A stretch of DNA of 64,000 bases from Mycolicibacter icosiumassiliensis (GCF_900078685.2 NZ_LT546170.1:348753-412752); one strand, 5' to 3'; shown: positions 51,831-61,983, numbered from the stretch's first letter. Numbers and translations are program-made. Notes: generated from the sequence alone by a model not told the origin.

Positions 51831-54700
51831 GCAGCCACGAGAACCTCCGTCCGGGGTACATGCGCCTGGTTCGCCGCCTCGCCTGGCCGCTGATCATCGG
51901 CTGGCTGCTGCTGACCGTCGGCCTCAATGTGCTGGTGCCGCCGATCGAGTCGGTGGCGCGGGACCACGCGGTGACGATGTCCCCGCAGGATGCGCCCGCA
52001 ATGATCGCGGCAAAGCGCATCGGTGCGAAGTTCGAGGAGTTCGACTCCGATTCCATGGTCATGCTGGTGCTCGAAGGTGAGCGTGAACTCGGCCCGGATG
52101 CCCACCGCTACTACGACACGCTCATCGCGAAACTGGCCGCCGATCACGAACACATCCAGCACATCGCGAACCTGTGGGGTGACCCGATCACCGCCGCTGG
52201 CGTGCAGAGCAGCGATGGCAAGGCCGCCTACGCGCAGATCAACACTGCCGGTGATCAGGGCAGCACTCTGGGCAATGAGTCGGTCGATGCGGTGCGCAAG
52301 ATCGTCGCCTCGGTGCCGGCACCGGATGGGGTGCGCGCGTATGTCACCGGGCAGGCGGCGCTGACCACCGACATGACCGAGGCCGCCGACAAATCCATGC
52401 TGAAGATGATGGCGGTCACCGGCCTGGTCATCATCATCATGCTGGCGATCGTCTACCGGTCGGCCAGCACCGTGGCGCTGGCGTTGGTGATGGTCGGTTT
52501 CGAGATGGGTACCGCCCGCGGCCTGGTGGCACTGCTGGGAAACCTTGGCCTGCTGGGGTTCTCGACCTTCGTGGTGGCGATGCTGTCGTCGCTGGCGATC
52601 GCGGCCGGCACCGACTATGCGATCTTTTTGATCGGGCGCTACCACGAGGCCCGCAATGCCGGCGAGGACCGCGAAACCGCCTGGTATTCGATGTTCCGCG
52701 GTACCTGGCATGTCATTTTGGGTTCGGGGTTGACGATCGCGGGGGCCTCGCTGTGCCTGCACTTCGCCCGGCTGTCGTATTTCAAAGCGCTGGGCATCCC
52801 GTCGGCCCTGGGTCTGGTGGTGGTGGTCGCCGGTGCGCTGACCGTCGCCCCGGCTGTCGTCGCGGTCGCCAGCCGGTTCGGTCTGCTGGATCCCAAGCGG
52901 GTGGAGGGTCGCGGCTGGCGGCGCATCGGCACCGCCAACGTCCGCTGGCCGGGGCCGGTGTTCGTGGCCGCGCTGCTGGTCACCCTGGCCGGCATGCTCG
53001 CGGTGCCGGGCATGAAGATCAGCTTCAACGACCGTTACTACATTCCGGCCGATCTGCCGGCGAACGTCGGCTACGACGCCGCCGAACGCCATTTCAGCGC
53101 GGCACGGATGAATCCCGATGTGCTGATGGTCGAAGCCGATCACGACCTGCGCAATCCGGCCGACATGATCATCTTGGATCGGATCGCCAAAAACATGTTC
53201 CGCACCCGCGGTGTGGAGCGGGTGCAGAGCATCACCCGGCCGCTGGGCAGCCCGATCGACCACACCTCGATCCCGTTCCAGATCAGCATGGGTGCCGTCC
53301 CGATTCAGGAGAATCTGCAGTTCATGACCGACCGACTCGCCGACATGGTCACGATGAGCGATGACCTGGGCGCCACCATCGATTCGATGGTGCGACTGCG
53401 GGATCTTGTTGGGCAAATGAACACCACCACCGCGCACATGACCGACCACATGGCGGCGATAGACGAGACCGTCAACGAGATCCGCGACCACATCGCCGAT
53501 TTCGACGACGTCGCGCGCCCGGTCCGCAACTACTTCTACTGGGAGCAGCACTGCTTCAACATCCCGGTCTGTCATGCGGTCCGGTCGGTGTTCGACGCCT
53601 ACGACGGGATGGACAAGTTCAGCGAGAACATGGAGCCGTTGCTCGCCGACATCGCCGACATGAACACGGTGATGCCGCAGATCGTCGGGCAGTTCGACCC
53701 GATGATCGCGGTCGCAAAATCCATGCGGGGCAGCCTGCTCTCGATGCACTCGAGCTTCGCCGGACTGGTGACCCAGATGGCGCGGATGACCGACACCGCC
53801 AGCGAGATGGGCCGGGCCTTCGACGCATCCAAAGCCGACGACTACTTCTACCTGCCGCCGGAGGCGTTCGACAACCCGGACTTCCAGAAGGGCTTAGCAC
53901 TCTTCTTGTCCCCGGACGGCACGGCAGCACGGTTCATCGTCACCTACGACGCGGACCCGGCCACGCCCAAAGGTATTTCGTTCGTCGAGCCGATGCTCGC
54001 CTCAGCGCACGACGCGGTGAAGGGCACACCACTGACCACCGCCAAGTTCTATCTCACCGGAACCGCCGCGGTCTACAACAACATCCAAACCGGCGCGGAA
54101 TACGACATCCTGATCGTCGGAGCAGCGGCGGTGACCCTGATCTTCATTGTGATGCTGCTGATCACCCGGGCGCTGGTGGCCTCGGCGGTGATCGTCGGAA
54201 CGGTGCTGCTGTCACTGAGTGCGGCGTTCGGGCTGACCGTGCTGGTCTGGCAGCACTTGTTCGGCCTGGAGCTTAACTGGATCGCACCGGTGTTCGGCGT
54301 CATCATCCTGCTTGCCGTCGGATCAGACTACAACCTGCTGTTGGTCTCCCGCTTCCAAGAGGAAATCGGCGCCGGGATCAAGACCGGCATCATCCGCTCC
54401 ATCGGTGGCACCGGCTCGGTCGTCACCGCGGCCGGTCTGGTTTTCGCGTTCACGATGATGTCCATGGTCGCCAGCGACCTGTACTCCATCGGTCAGGCCG
54501 GCAGCACAATCGGGCTCGGTCTGCTGTTCGACACCTTGATCGTGCGGTCGTTCCTGACACCGTCTTCGGCAGCGCTGCTCGGACGCTGGTTTTGGTGGCC
54601 GCAGAAAGTACAACAACGCCCGGCCCGTTATGTGTCGCGGGCTCCTCGGAGCCCATCGGCTGGCTCGGAAGCCCCTACCGAGGAGATTCCAACGAAATAA
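51827..54700 (+). CDS. mmpL: MmpL-family RND transporter 2
   Basis: 957 aa. Same architecture as copy 1: AAGTDYAIFLIGRYHEAR (about 260) and VGSDYNLLLVSRFQEE (about 835), with a Met-rich periplasmic helical region shorter in Met than copy 1. Proton-driven export of an unknown lipid-like substrate. The C-terminal tail (SRAPRSPSAGSEAPTEEIP) is hydrophilic. A DUF5078 gene follows after 46 bases. Confidence 0.92.
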   Translation: MSSHENLRPGYMRLVRRLAWPLIIGWLLLTVGLNVLVPPIESVARDHAVTMSPQDAPAMIAAKRIGAKFEEFDSDSMVMLVLEGERELGPDAHRYYDTLIAKLAADHEHIQHIANLWGDPITAAGVQSSDGKAAYAQINTAGDQGSTLGNESVDAVRKIVASVPAPDGVRAYVTGQAALTTDMTEAADKSMLKMMAVTGLVIIIMLAIVYRSASTVALALVMVGFEMGTARGLVALLGNLGLLGFSTFVVAMLSSLAIAAGTDYAIFLIGRYHEARNAGEDRETAWYSMFRGTWHVILGSGLTIAGASLCLHFARLSYFKALGIPSALGLVVVVAGALTVAPAVVAVASRFGLLDPKRVEGRGWRRIGTANVRWPGPVFVAALLVTLAGMLAVPGMKISFNDRYYIPADLPANVGYDAAERHFSAARMNPDVLMVEADHDLRNPADMIILDRIAKNMFRTRGVERVQSITRPLGSPIDHTSIPFQISMGAVPIQENLQFMTDRLADMVTMSDDLGATIDSMVRLRDLVGQMNTTTAHMTDHMAAIDETVNEIRDHIADFDDVARPVRNYFYWEQHCFNIPVCHAVRSVFDAYDGMDKFSENMEPLLADIADMNTVMPQIVGQFDPMIAVAKSMRGSLLSMHSSFAGLVTQMARMTDTASEMGRAFDASKADDYFYLPPEAFDNPDFQKGLALFLSPDGTAARFIVTYDADPATPKGISFVEPMLASAHDAVKGTPLTTAKFYLTGTAAVYNNIQTGAEYDILIVGAAAVTLIFIVMLLITRALVASAVIVGTVLLSLSAAFGLTVLVWQHLFGLELNWIAPVFGVIILLAVGSDYNLLLVSRFQEEIGAGIKTGIIRSIGGTGSVVTAAGLVFAFTMMSMVASDLYSIGQAGSTIGLGLLFDTLIVRSFLTPSSAALLGRWFWWPQKVQQRPARYVSRAPRSPSAGSEAPTEEIPTK

Positions 54701-54746
54701 GCCGAGTTTCAACCGTTATCCCTGCCGACATATAAGGAGTGCACCC

Positions 54747-55274
54747 ATGATGTGCGGGAACAATGTGCGCGGGTTCGGTTACTCGGCGTGGCGCGCCAAA
54801 AATGGCATCGGCGGCTACCGGCGCCGACAGCGCCGGGTGTTGAGCGCGGCCACTACCCTGCTGTTGGCCAGCACCATCGCTACGACGGTGTTGCCCGGTG
54901 TCGCGGCGGCTGATTCCACGCAGGACTACCCGATACCACGCAGGATCATTCAGACAACGTGCACCGCAGAGCAACTCTTGGGTGCCGCGCGCGACCGATC
55001 TCCCGTATATTACGAGCGGTATATGATCGATTTTCGTAATCACCCGTTAGAAGTTCAGCGGGCGGCGAAGGAGGAAATACATTGGTTTCTTTCGCTGAGC
55101 CCCGACGGCCGCAGAGCCCAATCCGAGGAATGGGCCACTCATTTCGCTGACCCCCTGACCGCGGCGTGGCCGAACTGGGGGAAGATCTTCTTCAACAACA
55201 AGGGCGTCGTCGCAAAGACCACTGGCGCGTGCTCCCAGTATCCTTCCGACGATGACACCGTATGGGACTGGTGA
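54747..55274 (+). CDS. Secreted DUF5078 protein 2
   Basis: 175 aa from ATG with AAGGAG seven bases upstream. A long N-region, signal helix (TTLLLASTIATTVLPGVAAA), then DYPIPRRIIQTTCTAEQLLGA, YYERYMIDFRN, HWFLSLSPDGRRAQSEE and KIFFNNKGVVAKTTGACSQYP. Clearly paralogous to 43328-43819, and likewise next to an mmpL. Confidence 0.78.
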   Translation: MMCGNNVRGFGYSAWRAKNGIGGYRRRQRRVLSAATTLLLASTIATTVLPGVAAADSTQDYPIPRRIIQTTCTAEQLLGAARDRSPVYYERYMIDFRNHPLEVQRAAKEEIHWFLSLSPDGRRAQSEEWATHFADPLTAAWPNWGKIFFNNKGVVAKTTGACSQYPSDDDTVWDW

Positions 55275-55283
55275 GACGCCGTG

Positions 55284-55628
55284 ATGAGACTGGCAGGATT
55301 CGCGACGATCGTAGCTACCGCGATCACCTTGGCGGCGCCTGCGCACGCCGACATCGACACCGAGTTTGCTGATCAACTCCACAGCCATGGCATCTACGGC
55401 AGCCGCGACCACAACGCGTGGCTGGCCGAGATCACCTGCGAACGACTGCTCCGCGGCGTGGACGCCACCACCGCCGACTCAACCCGTTTCCTATCCACCA
55501 ACCTTGCCCTGAATACCAGCCAGCCGCAGGCGGGGGCGTTTCTGGCCACCGCGCTCGCGTTCTACTGCCCGGATCGTGCACTCATGTTGGACTCGCCGAC
55601 ACCGCGTGGTGTTGTGAAGCAGGGTTGA
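55284..55628 (+). CDS. Secreted DUF732 protein 3
   Basis: 114 aa. Signal peptide (FATIVATAITLAAPAHA), then DIDTEFADQLHSHGIYGSRD and two cysteines (ITCERLL, FYCPDRA), as in DUF732. It follows the DUF5078 gene by nine bases and overlaps the convergent cydC end by 47 bases. Confidence 0.75.
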   Translation: MRLAGFATIVATAITLAAPAHADIDTEFADQLHSHGIYGSRDHNAWLAEITCERLLRGVDATTADSTRFLSTNLALNTSQPQAGAFLATALAFYCPDRALMLDSPTPRGVVKQG

Positions 55629-57267
55629 TATTGAGCACTGGACAGTGCATGTCGTTGGGTAGGTGGTGGCAAGCTATGACCACCGTCCGTTCTGCTTCGA
55701 TCAGCCCGCCTTCGGGCTCGAGCAGCCTGCGCAGCAGCAGATCGGCGTCGCCAGCGTCGAGGTGCTCGGTGGGTTCGTCGAGCAGCACGATGCCCGCCGG
55801 CGAGAGCACGGACCGGGCCAGCAGCAGTCGGCGGCGTTGACCCGCGGACACCGCGTGCGCGCCGCCGGATAACACCGTCGCCAAGCCGTCGGGCAGGCCG
55901 ACCAGCCACCCACCGAGCCCGACCCGGTGCAGCACCGCCATCAGCTCATGGTCACGGCAGTCGCCGCGGGCCACCAGCAGGTTGTCGCGGACGGTGGTGG
56001 CGAAAATGTGTGCGTCTTCGGCGAAAAAGGTGATGGCATTGCGCAATTGGTCTTCGTCGAAATCACTGAGCGCCCTCCCGTCCAACTCGGCCTGGCCGTG
56101 TAGTGGCGGCAACAGGCCGGCCAGCGTCATCAGCAGCGTCGTTTTGCCGGAGCCGCTGGGGCCGGTGACCGCGAGCCGGGCACCGGGTTGCAAGTCCACC
56201 GTCACCAGGGTCGAGCGCTCGGCACCGTGACCGACGCGGATATCGGCGGCGCACAGCCGGTGGGTCACCGGTGGATGCGACTGCGCCGGCGGGCGAGCCG
56301 GGTCGGTGCCCGGCTGATCTGCGGGGGTCAGGTCGAGCAGCCGCCGTGCCGCGATCCGCGACCGGGTCAACTGGATCGCCGCGCCCGGCAACGACGCGGT
56401 CGTCTCGAATGCCGACAGCGGCAACAGCATCAGGATCGCCAGGGTGGTGGGCGCGACGGTGGACGCAATCGAGATGCCGGCTATCACCGCGCCGAGCACG
56501 CTGACCCCGACCGCGGCGGTGGGCATGGCGGCGGCCACCGCGGCCGGTGTTGCCGCGGCGTCGACCGCGTCGGCCCAGGCGCGTTGCCGACGCTGCGATT
56601 CGGCGATGATAGCGGGCAGTCTGCCGCTGACGCGCAGCTCCGCGGCGTGCTCCAGCGCGAGCATCGCCGCCACGTCACGCTCGGCCAGGTGTTGGCGGGC
56701 AACGGCTTCCTGCGCCGCCGCCGCCCGCGCCGACAACCACGGTGCGATCACTCCGGCAGCAAGCAAGCAAACCGCCAGCACCGCGGCGGCCGCCGGCGAA
56801 ATCACCGTAATCACCACCACAGCGGCCAGGCTCAGGACCGCCGCGACACCGATCGGCAGCAGGGCGCGCACCAGCACGTCGGACAGCACGTCGACATCGG
56901 CGCCGACCCGCGCCACCAGCTCACCGCTGTGCAGCCGGGTCGCGACGTCTGCGGGTCCGTGGGCCAGCCGGCGATAGATTGCGCCGCGGCCGGTGCCGGC
57001 CGCGCGCAGTGCGGTGTCATGGGTGGCCAGCCGCTCGCAGTAGTGCAGCACGCCTCGGGAAATCGCGAGCGAACGCACCGCGACGACGGCGATCGACAGG
57101 TCCAGTACCGGCGGCATCTGCCAGGCACGGGTAATCAGCCAGGCCGACACCCCGGCCAGCCCCAGCGCGCTGGCCTGCGACAACACCCCCAGCGTGATTG
57201 CCAGCGCCAGCCGGGGCAGTCGCGGGCGCAGCAGGGTTGACGCGCTCAGCAGATCAGGCCGGCGCAT
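55582..57267 (-). CDS. cydC: CydC, ABC exporter subunit for cytochrome bd assembly
   Basis: 561 aa from ATG 57267, overlapping cydD by 14 bases. Six membrane helices then an ABC domain: Walker A AVTGPSGSGKTTLLMTLAG (about 368), signature SAGQRRRLLLAR, Walker B GIVLLDEPTEHLDAG. With CydD it exports glutathione or cysteine-type thiols (family knowledge from E. coli) and is needed for bd oxidase. The last 47 bases overlap the convergent DUF732 gene, so the C-terminus may be slightly long. Confidence 0.9.
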   Translation of the reverse strand: MRRPDLLSASTLLRPRLPRLALAITLGVLSQASALGLAGVSAWLITRAWQMPPVLDLSIAVVAVRSLAISRGVLHYCERLATHDTALRAAGTGRGAIYRRLAHGPADVATRLHSGELVARVGADVDVLSDVLVRALLPIGVAAVLSLAAVVVITVISPAAAAVLAVCLLAAGVIAPWLSARAAAAQEAVARQHLAERDVAAMLALEHAAELRVSGRLPAIIAESQRRQRAWADAVDAAATPAAVAAAMPTAAVGVSVLGAVIAGISIASTVAPTTLAILMLLPLSAFETTASLPGAAIQLTRSRIAARRLLDLTPADQPGTDPARPPAQSHPPVTHRLCAADIRVGHGAERSTLVTVDLQPGARLAVTGPSGSGKTTLLMTLAGLLPPLHGQAELDGRALSDFDEDQLRNAITFFAEDAHIFATTVRDNLLVARGDCRDHELMAVLHRVGLGGWLVGLPDGLATVLSGGAHAVSAGQRRRLLLARSVLSPAGIVLLDEPTEHLDAGDADLLLRRLLEPEGGLIEAERTVVIACHHLPNDMHCPVLNINPASQHHAVSASPT

Positions 57268-58924
57268 GACGACTCGCTTCCACATCGATCACTCGATCGC
57301 CGATCGCCAGCACCGGGTCACGGTGGCCGACGACGATCACCGTTACGCCGGCCTGCGCCCGCTCGACGAGGGCCCGCAACACCGCGTCTTCGGTCTCGGC
57401 GTCCAGGTGGGCGGTCGGCTCGTCGAACAGCAGCACCGGTGCGGTGGATCCGAGCGCGCGGGCCAGGCCGAGCCGCTGTCGCTGCCCCAGCGACAGCCCG
57501 ACGCCGCCGCCCCCTATCTGGGTGTGCACGCCGCTGGGCAGCTCCGCCAATACCAGGTCGAAACCCGATGTCGCACAGGACGTTTCTGCGTCATCAAGTT
57601 CGCCGAACAGGGCTAGGTTCTCAGCGATACTGCCCGGGATCAGCATCGGGCGCTGCGGCAGCCAGGACAGCTGACGCCACCACCGGGCCGGGTCCAGATC
57701 GGCGACGTCGATCCCGGACACGGTGATCCGCCCCGACGTCGGCACAGTGAGCCCGGCGACGCACTCCAGCATGGTGCTCTTGCCGACGCCGTTGGCGCCG
57801 GTCAGCACCGTCACCTGGCCGGGCTCGATCACCGCGGTGAGATCGCGCGGCGCAAAGCCGTCCCGGCCGGCGACGCTAAGACGTTCGGTGCCGATCACCG
57901 CACCGCGCGCGGACACGCTCCGGTGTCCCGTGGTAGGGCCGGGCGAGTCGTCGATGAGCGCGAAAGCTTTGTCGGCGGCGGCGCGGCCGTCCTGGGCCGC
58001 GTGAAATTCCACCCCGATTCGGCGCAGCGGCCAGTACACGTCCGGCACCAGCAGCAGCACTGTGAGCCCAGCGGTCAGGCTCATCTGCCCGAACACTAAG
58101 CGTAGCCCGATGCTGACCGCGACCACGGCAACGCCGAGCATGCCCAGCAGCTCCAGCACCAGTGCCGACAAGAAGGCGATCCGCAGTGTGGCCATCGCCG
58201 AACGGCGGTGCGCGGCCGACAATTCAGCGATGCGATTCTCGGGCCCGGCAGCCCGACCCAGCGCGCGCAGCGTGGGAATGCCGGCGATCAGATCCAGTAG
58301 CCGGGCCTGCAAGCTCGTCATGGCCGCCAGCGCCGCCGCCGACCGGTCGGCGGTGGCCAGGCCGATCAGCACCATGAAGATCGGGATCAGCGGCAACGTG
58401 AACGCCACGATCACCGTCGACTTCAGGTCGTAGAGCGCAATCACCGCCACGGTTGCCGGGGTCAAGATCGCGGCCAGCACCAATGCGGGTAGGTAGGCGG
58501 TGAAGTAGGGGCGCAACCCGTCCAGGCCGCGGGTCACCACCGTCGCGGCGGCGTCGCGCCGGGCGGCTAGTTCACGGGGGGCTCGCGCGGTCACGGCGGT
58601 CAGCACCTGACCGGCCAGATCGGCGATCACCGCGCTGGCGCCCCGCTGGCCCAGCCGCGCCTGCAGCCAGTGGGCCGCTGTGCGAATTGCCCATAGTGCC
58701 GCCAGGATTGAGATCAGCGGCATCCAACGCTCGACGCTGCGGGTGGACGGGTCGGTGATAACCTGGGAGGCGATCTGTGCCAACACCATCGCCGAGGCGA
58801 CCGCGCAGCCGGAGATCACCACACCGTAGGCCACCGTGGCGGCCAGGAACCGGCGCATCGCCGTCGATGCCCGCCACAAGCGTGGGTCCAGCGGTGGATG
58901 GCCTGACGAGTCGCGTCCGCTCAA
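57254..58924 (-). CDS. cydD: CydD, ABC exporter subunit for cytochrome bd assembly
   Basis: 556 aa from TTG 58924, which overlaps the cydB stop as TTGA; the ATG at 58858 is an alternative, but the PPLDPRLWR segment before it is typical of CydD starts. Membrane domain, then Walker A VLTGANGVGKSTMLEC (about 380), signature LSLGQRQRLGLARAL and Walker B PVLLFDEPTAHLDAE. Partner of CydC. Confidence 0.9.
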   Translation of the reverse strand: MSGRDSSGHPPLDPRLWRASTAMRRFLAATVAYGVVISGCAVASAMVLAQIASQVITDPSTRSVERWMPLISILAALWAIRTAAHWLQARLGQRGASAVIADLAGQVLTAVTARAPRELAARRDAAATVVTRGLDGLRPYFTAYLPALVLAAILTPATVAVIALYDLKSTVIVAFTLPLIPIFMVLIGLATADRSAAALAAMTSLQARLLDLIAGIPTLRALGRAAGPENRIAELSAAHRRSAMATLRIAFLSALVLELLGMLGVAVVAVSIGLRLVFGQMSLTAGLTVLLLVPDVYWPLRRIGVEFHAAQDGRAAADKAFALIDDSPGPTTGHRSVSARGAVIGTERLSVAGRDGFAPRDLTAVIEPGQVTVLTGANGVGKSTMLECVAGLTVPTSGRITVSGIDVADLDPARWWRQLSWLPQRPMLIPGSIAENLALFGELDDAETSCATSGFDLVLAELPSGVHTQIGGGGVGLSLGQRQRLGLARALGSTAPVLLFDEPTAHLDAETEDAVLRALVERAQAGVTVIVVGHRDPVLAIGDRVIDVEASRHAPA

Positions 58925-59961
58925 GAAGGGGTCCTCGAAAGGCCGATCGACGGAGGTATCCGCTCGGCCGAGATCCGCTGCCGGAACACCCAATACGTCC
59001 AACCTTGGTAGGTGATCGCCAACGGGGCGAAGATCAGCGCTGCCCATGTCATGATCTTCAGCGTGTAGGGGGTCGACGACGCGTTATAGATCGTCAGGCT
59101 CCACTGTGGGTCCAGCGCTGACGGCAGCAGGTTCGGATACAGAACACCGAACAACAGGATCACCACCGCGGCCACCACCACCGCGGTCGAGAAGAAAGCC
59201 CAGCCGTCAGAGCCGCGGCGCCACACCAACCCCACCGCCGCCAACTGGGCGACGACCGCGACGACCAGCACCAGCCAGGTCCAGCTCTTGCCGTAGGCCA
59301 GCTGGGTCCACAACCCAAAACCGGCCACCAGCGCGGCCACCGGCAGCGACAACCACGTCGCAAATCGCAACGCGTCATCGCGGATCGCACCGGCGGTTTT
59401 CAACGCCACGAACACCGCGCCGTACAACAAGAACAACCCGCCGGTGGCCAGCCCGCCCACCAGCGTGTAGGGGTTGAGCACATCGGTGACCGACAGGTGA
59501 ACTTGGTGGTCGGCGCCTACCGGCAGCCCGCGGACCAGCACCGCGAACGCCACCCCCCACAGCACCGCGGGCAGCCAGGACCCAGCCGCGATACCGAAGT
59601 CAGCCCAGGCTCGCCACTTCGGATCGTCGATCTTACCGCGCCATTCGATCGCGACCGCCCGCACGATCATGCCGAACAGGATCACCAGCAGCGGCAGATA
59701 CAACGCGGAGAACACGGTGGCATACCAGCCCGGAAACGCGGCGAACATTGCGCCACCGGCAGTGATCAGCCAGACCTCGTTGCCGTCCCAGACCGGGCCG
59801 ATGGTGTTCAGCGCCGCCCGGCGATGTTGCTCGGAGTCGCCGCTGCCGATCCGGCCGAACGGTTCCATTAGCATGCCCACACCGAAGTCGAAACCCTCCA
59901 AGATGAAAAACCCCAAGAACAGCACCGCAACCAGACCGAACCACAGCTCCTGCAGGCCCAT
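58921..59961 (-). CDS. cydB: Cytochrome bd ubiquinol/menaquinol oxidase subunit II
   Basis: 346 aa from MGLQELWFGL with AAGGAG upstream. About eight membrane helices; signatures FILEGFDFGVGML (about 19) and GPVWDGNEVWLI (about 52). Works with CydA. 31 bases after cydA. Confidence 0.95.
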   Translation of the reverse strand: MGLQELWFGLVAVLFLGFFILEGFDFGVGMLMEPFGRIGSGDSEQHRRAALNTIGPVWDGNEVWLITAGGAMFAAFPGWYATVFSALYLPLLVILFGMIVRAVAIEWRGKIDDPKWRAWADFGIAAGSWLPAVLWGVAFAVLVRGLPVGADHQVHLSVTDVLNPYTLVGGLATGGLFLLYGAVFVALKTAGAIRDDALRFATWLSLPVAALVAGFGLWTQLAYGKSWTWLVLVVAVVAQLAAVGLVWRRGSDGWAFFSTAVVVAAVVILLFGVLYPNLLPSALDPQWSLTIYNASSTPYTLKIMTWAALIFAPLAITYQGWTYWVFRQRISAERIPPSIGLSRTPS

Positions 59962-59992
59962 CTCGACTATCTCCTTCCCAGATTCGCAGCCC

Positions 59993-61480
59993 TTAGTAGG
60001 CGAATGACAGCGGAGCCACCTCGTCGCTACCGGGCGGAGCCGGCGGGGCGAGTTCGGCGTCGTGCTCCTGCGGCCCTTCGACGACGTAGCGCTGCAGCAG
60101 CCGGAACCAGATGACCGCGAGCACCCCATAAATCAGGGTGAACATCACCAGCGACGTGACGACCATTGCGGGTGAGTGACTCGACACACCTTCGGCGACG
60201 GTAAGACGGACCAGCTGGTCACCGGTCGGGTTGGGGGCGACAATCCACGGCTGGCGCCCCATCTCGGTGAAGACCCAGCCCGCGCTGTTCGCCAAGAACG
60301 GCGTGGGAATGGTCAACAGCGCAAACCAGGAAAACCACCGCCGATTCGGGACCCGGCCGCCGCGGGTCAGCCACAGCGCGGCCAGCGCGAACAGCACCGG
60401 AACCGCCAGCAGCCCGATCATCGCCCGAAACGACCAGTAAGTGACGAACATGTTGGGCCGGTAGTCGTTCGGCCCGAACCGCTGCTCGGAGTCCTGCTGG
60501 ATGTCGCGCACACCCCGCAGCTGCACGTCGCTGAACTGACCTTTAGCCAAAAAGGGCAGCACATAAGGCACCTCGATCACCCGGGTGAGGTGGTCGCAGT
60601 CGTTCTGCCGGCCGATGGTCAGGATCGAGAAATGCGGGTCGGTCTGGGTGTCGCACAACGTTTCCGCGGATGCCATCTTCATCGGCTGCTGGACGAACAT
60701 CAGCTTGCCCTGGATATCGCCGGTGAACAACAACCCCACCGCCGCGATCAGCGTCACCCAGCAGCCAAGGATGGTCGCCGGGCGGTACATGCTGCGGGCG
60801 TCGTGCTCAGCCGCGGCCGGGTCGGTTTCCGCGCCTGCGGCAAGCCCGGTGCGGGAGCGGACCATCCACCAGGCGCACACCGCGGCCACAAACGCTCCCG
60901 CGGTGAGAAACGCCCCGCCGATAGCGTGTGAAACCGCCGCCTGCGCAGTGTTATTGGTGAATAACGCCATGATGCTGTCCAACTCGGCACGCTGCGTTGC
61001 GGGATTGTAGTGCGCGCCGACCGGATGCTGCATGAACGAGTTGGCCGCGATGATGAAAAACGCCGACACATTGGTCGCGACCGCGACGATCCAGATGCAC
61101 GCCAGGTGCACCCATCGGGGCAATCGGCCCCACCCGAAGATCCACAACCCGATGAAGGTCGACTCGAAGAAAAAAGCCGCCAGGCCCTCCATGGCAAGCG
61201 GGGCACCGAAAACATCGCCGACGAACCGGGAGTACTCACTCCAGTTCATGCCGAACTGGAACTCCTGCACGATGCCGGTGGCCACACCCAGCGCGAAGTT
61301 GATCAAAAACAGCTTGCCGAAGAACTTGGTGAGCCGATACCAGGCCGGGTTATCGGTGATCATCCACACCGTCTGCATCATCGCCACCAGCGGCGCCAGA
61401 CCGATGGTCAGTGGCACGAAGATGTAGTGGTAGACGGTGGTGATGCCGAACTGCCACCGGGAAACATCAAGGGTATTCAT
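59993..61480 (-). CDS. cydA: Cytochrome bd oxidase subunit I
   Basis: 495 aa. Haem ligands: His in VYHYIFVPLTIG (about 18) and His in VSHAIGGAFL (about 185); the axial Met lies in the KMASAETLCD or VFTEMGRQPW region. GRQPWIV is the usual signature. Short Q-loop form. Bd oxidase reduces O2 at the inner membrane without pumping protons and tolerates sulfide, NO and cyanide. It starts 32 bases after the DUF2892 stop. Confidence 0.96.
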   Translation of the reverse strand: MNTLDVSRWQFGITTVYHYIFVPLTIGLAPLVAMMQTVWMITDNPAWYRLTKFFGKLFLINFALGVATGIVQEFQFGMNWSEYSRFVGDVFGAPLAMEGLAAFFFESTFIGLWIFGWGRLPRWVHLACIWIVAVATNVSAFFIIAANSFMQHPVGAHYNPATQRAELDSIMALFTNNTAQAAVSHAIGGAFLTAGAFVAAVCAWWMVRSRTGLAAGAETDPAAAEHDARSMYRPATILGCWVTLIAAVGLLFTGDIQGKLMFVQQPMKMASAETLCDTQTDPHFSILTIGRQNDCDHLTRVIEVPYVLPFLAKGQFSDVQLRGVRDIQQDSEQRFGPNDYRPNMFVTYWSFRAMIGLLAVPVLFALAALWLTRGGRVPNRRWFSWFALLTIPTPFLANSAGWVFTEMGRQPWIVAPNPTGDQLVRLTVAEGVSSHSPAMVVTSLVMFTLIYGVLAVIWFRLLQRYVVEGPQEHDAELAPPAPPGSDEVAPLSFAY

Positions 61481-61512
61481 CGGTCACCTCCCCAGCCGCC
61501 GCGAACCTATTA

Positions 61513-61794
61513 CTACGCAGGGTAGTAGCTTTGGCGCTCACGTTCGGCGGCCGTTACGAACCCCAGCCGATGCAACAGCACACTCATTGGACACCAGCCA
61601 AGCGCCCCATTGAGCACCAGGTTCGCCCCGACCCATCCCGCGAGCACCCGCAGGCGGCTCACATGCCCAGACTGTGCGACCTGGGTTATCAGCACCACAG
61701 CGCCGGCCATGAGGCTCACGATCCGCTCGATCGTCCATCCCTGTGGCTTGGGCATACCGAACATGCCGCGCTCCGTTAAAACCTGGTCCTGCAT
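61513..61794 (-). CDS. DUF2892 (YgaP-type) membrane protein
   Basis: 93 aa from MQDQVLTERG, with a strong GAGGAGG site seven bases upstream. Two membrane helices (IVSLMAGAVVLITQVA and VLAGWVGANLVLNGALGWCPMSVLL; quoted parts below 20) with the GWCPMSVLL motif of the YgaP membrane domain. In YgaP this domain is fused to a rhodanese that carries persulfide, so a sulfur role is likely. Directly upstream of cydA. Confidence 0.75.
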   Translation of the reverse strand: MQDQVLTERGMFGMPKPQGWTIERIVSLMAGAVVLITQVAQSGHVSRLRVLAGWVGANLVLNGALGWCPMSVLLHRLGFVTAAERERQSYYPA

Positions 61795-61983
61795 CGTAAC
61801 CCTCCTCGTCGGTTCGCCTACCGACTCATTTTGTTCTTTGTCGGTCAAGTCGTCAGGTCAGGTAGCTGCGTCGGCTCGTAGCGCGGCGCGACGTAGCCGA
61901 GAAGTCTCAGCGGGATGATGGCGGTGATCAACCCTTTCCCGGTGGGGGCTGACGGGGAGGAGGTCGCCACAGATCAGCTCAGA

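Noticed and set aside
51791..53749. A 652-codon frame antisense to mmpL 2
   Set aside because: Shadow frame; His/Arg-rich with no fold signature, while the sense frame has all RND motifs.
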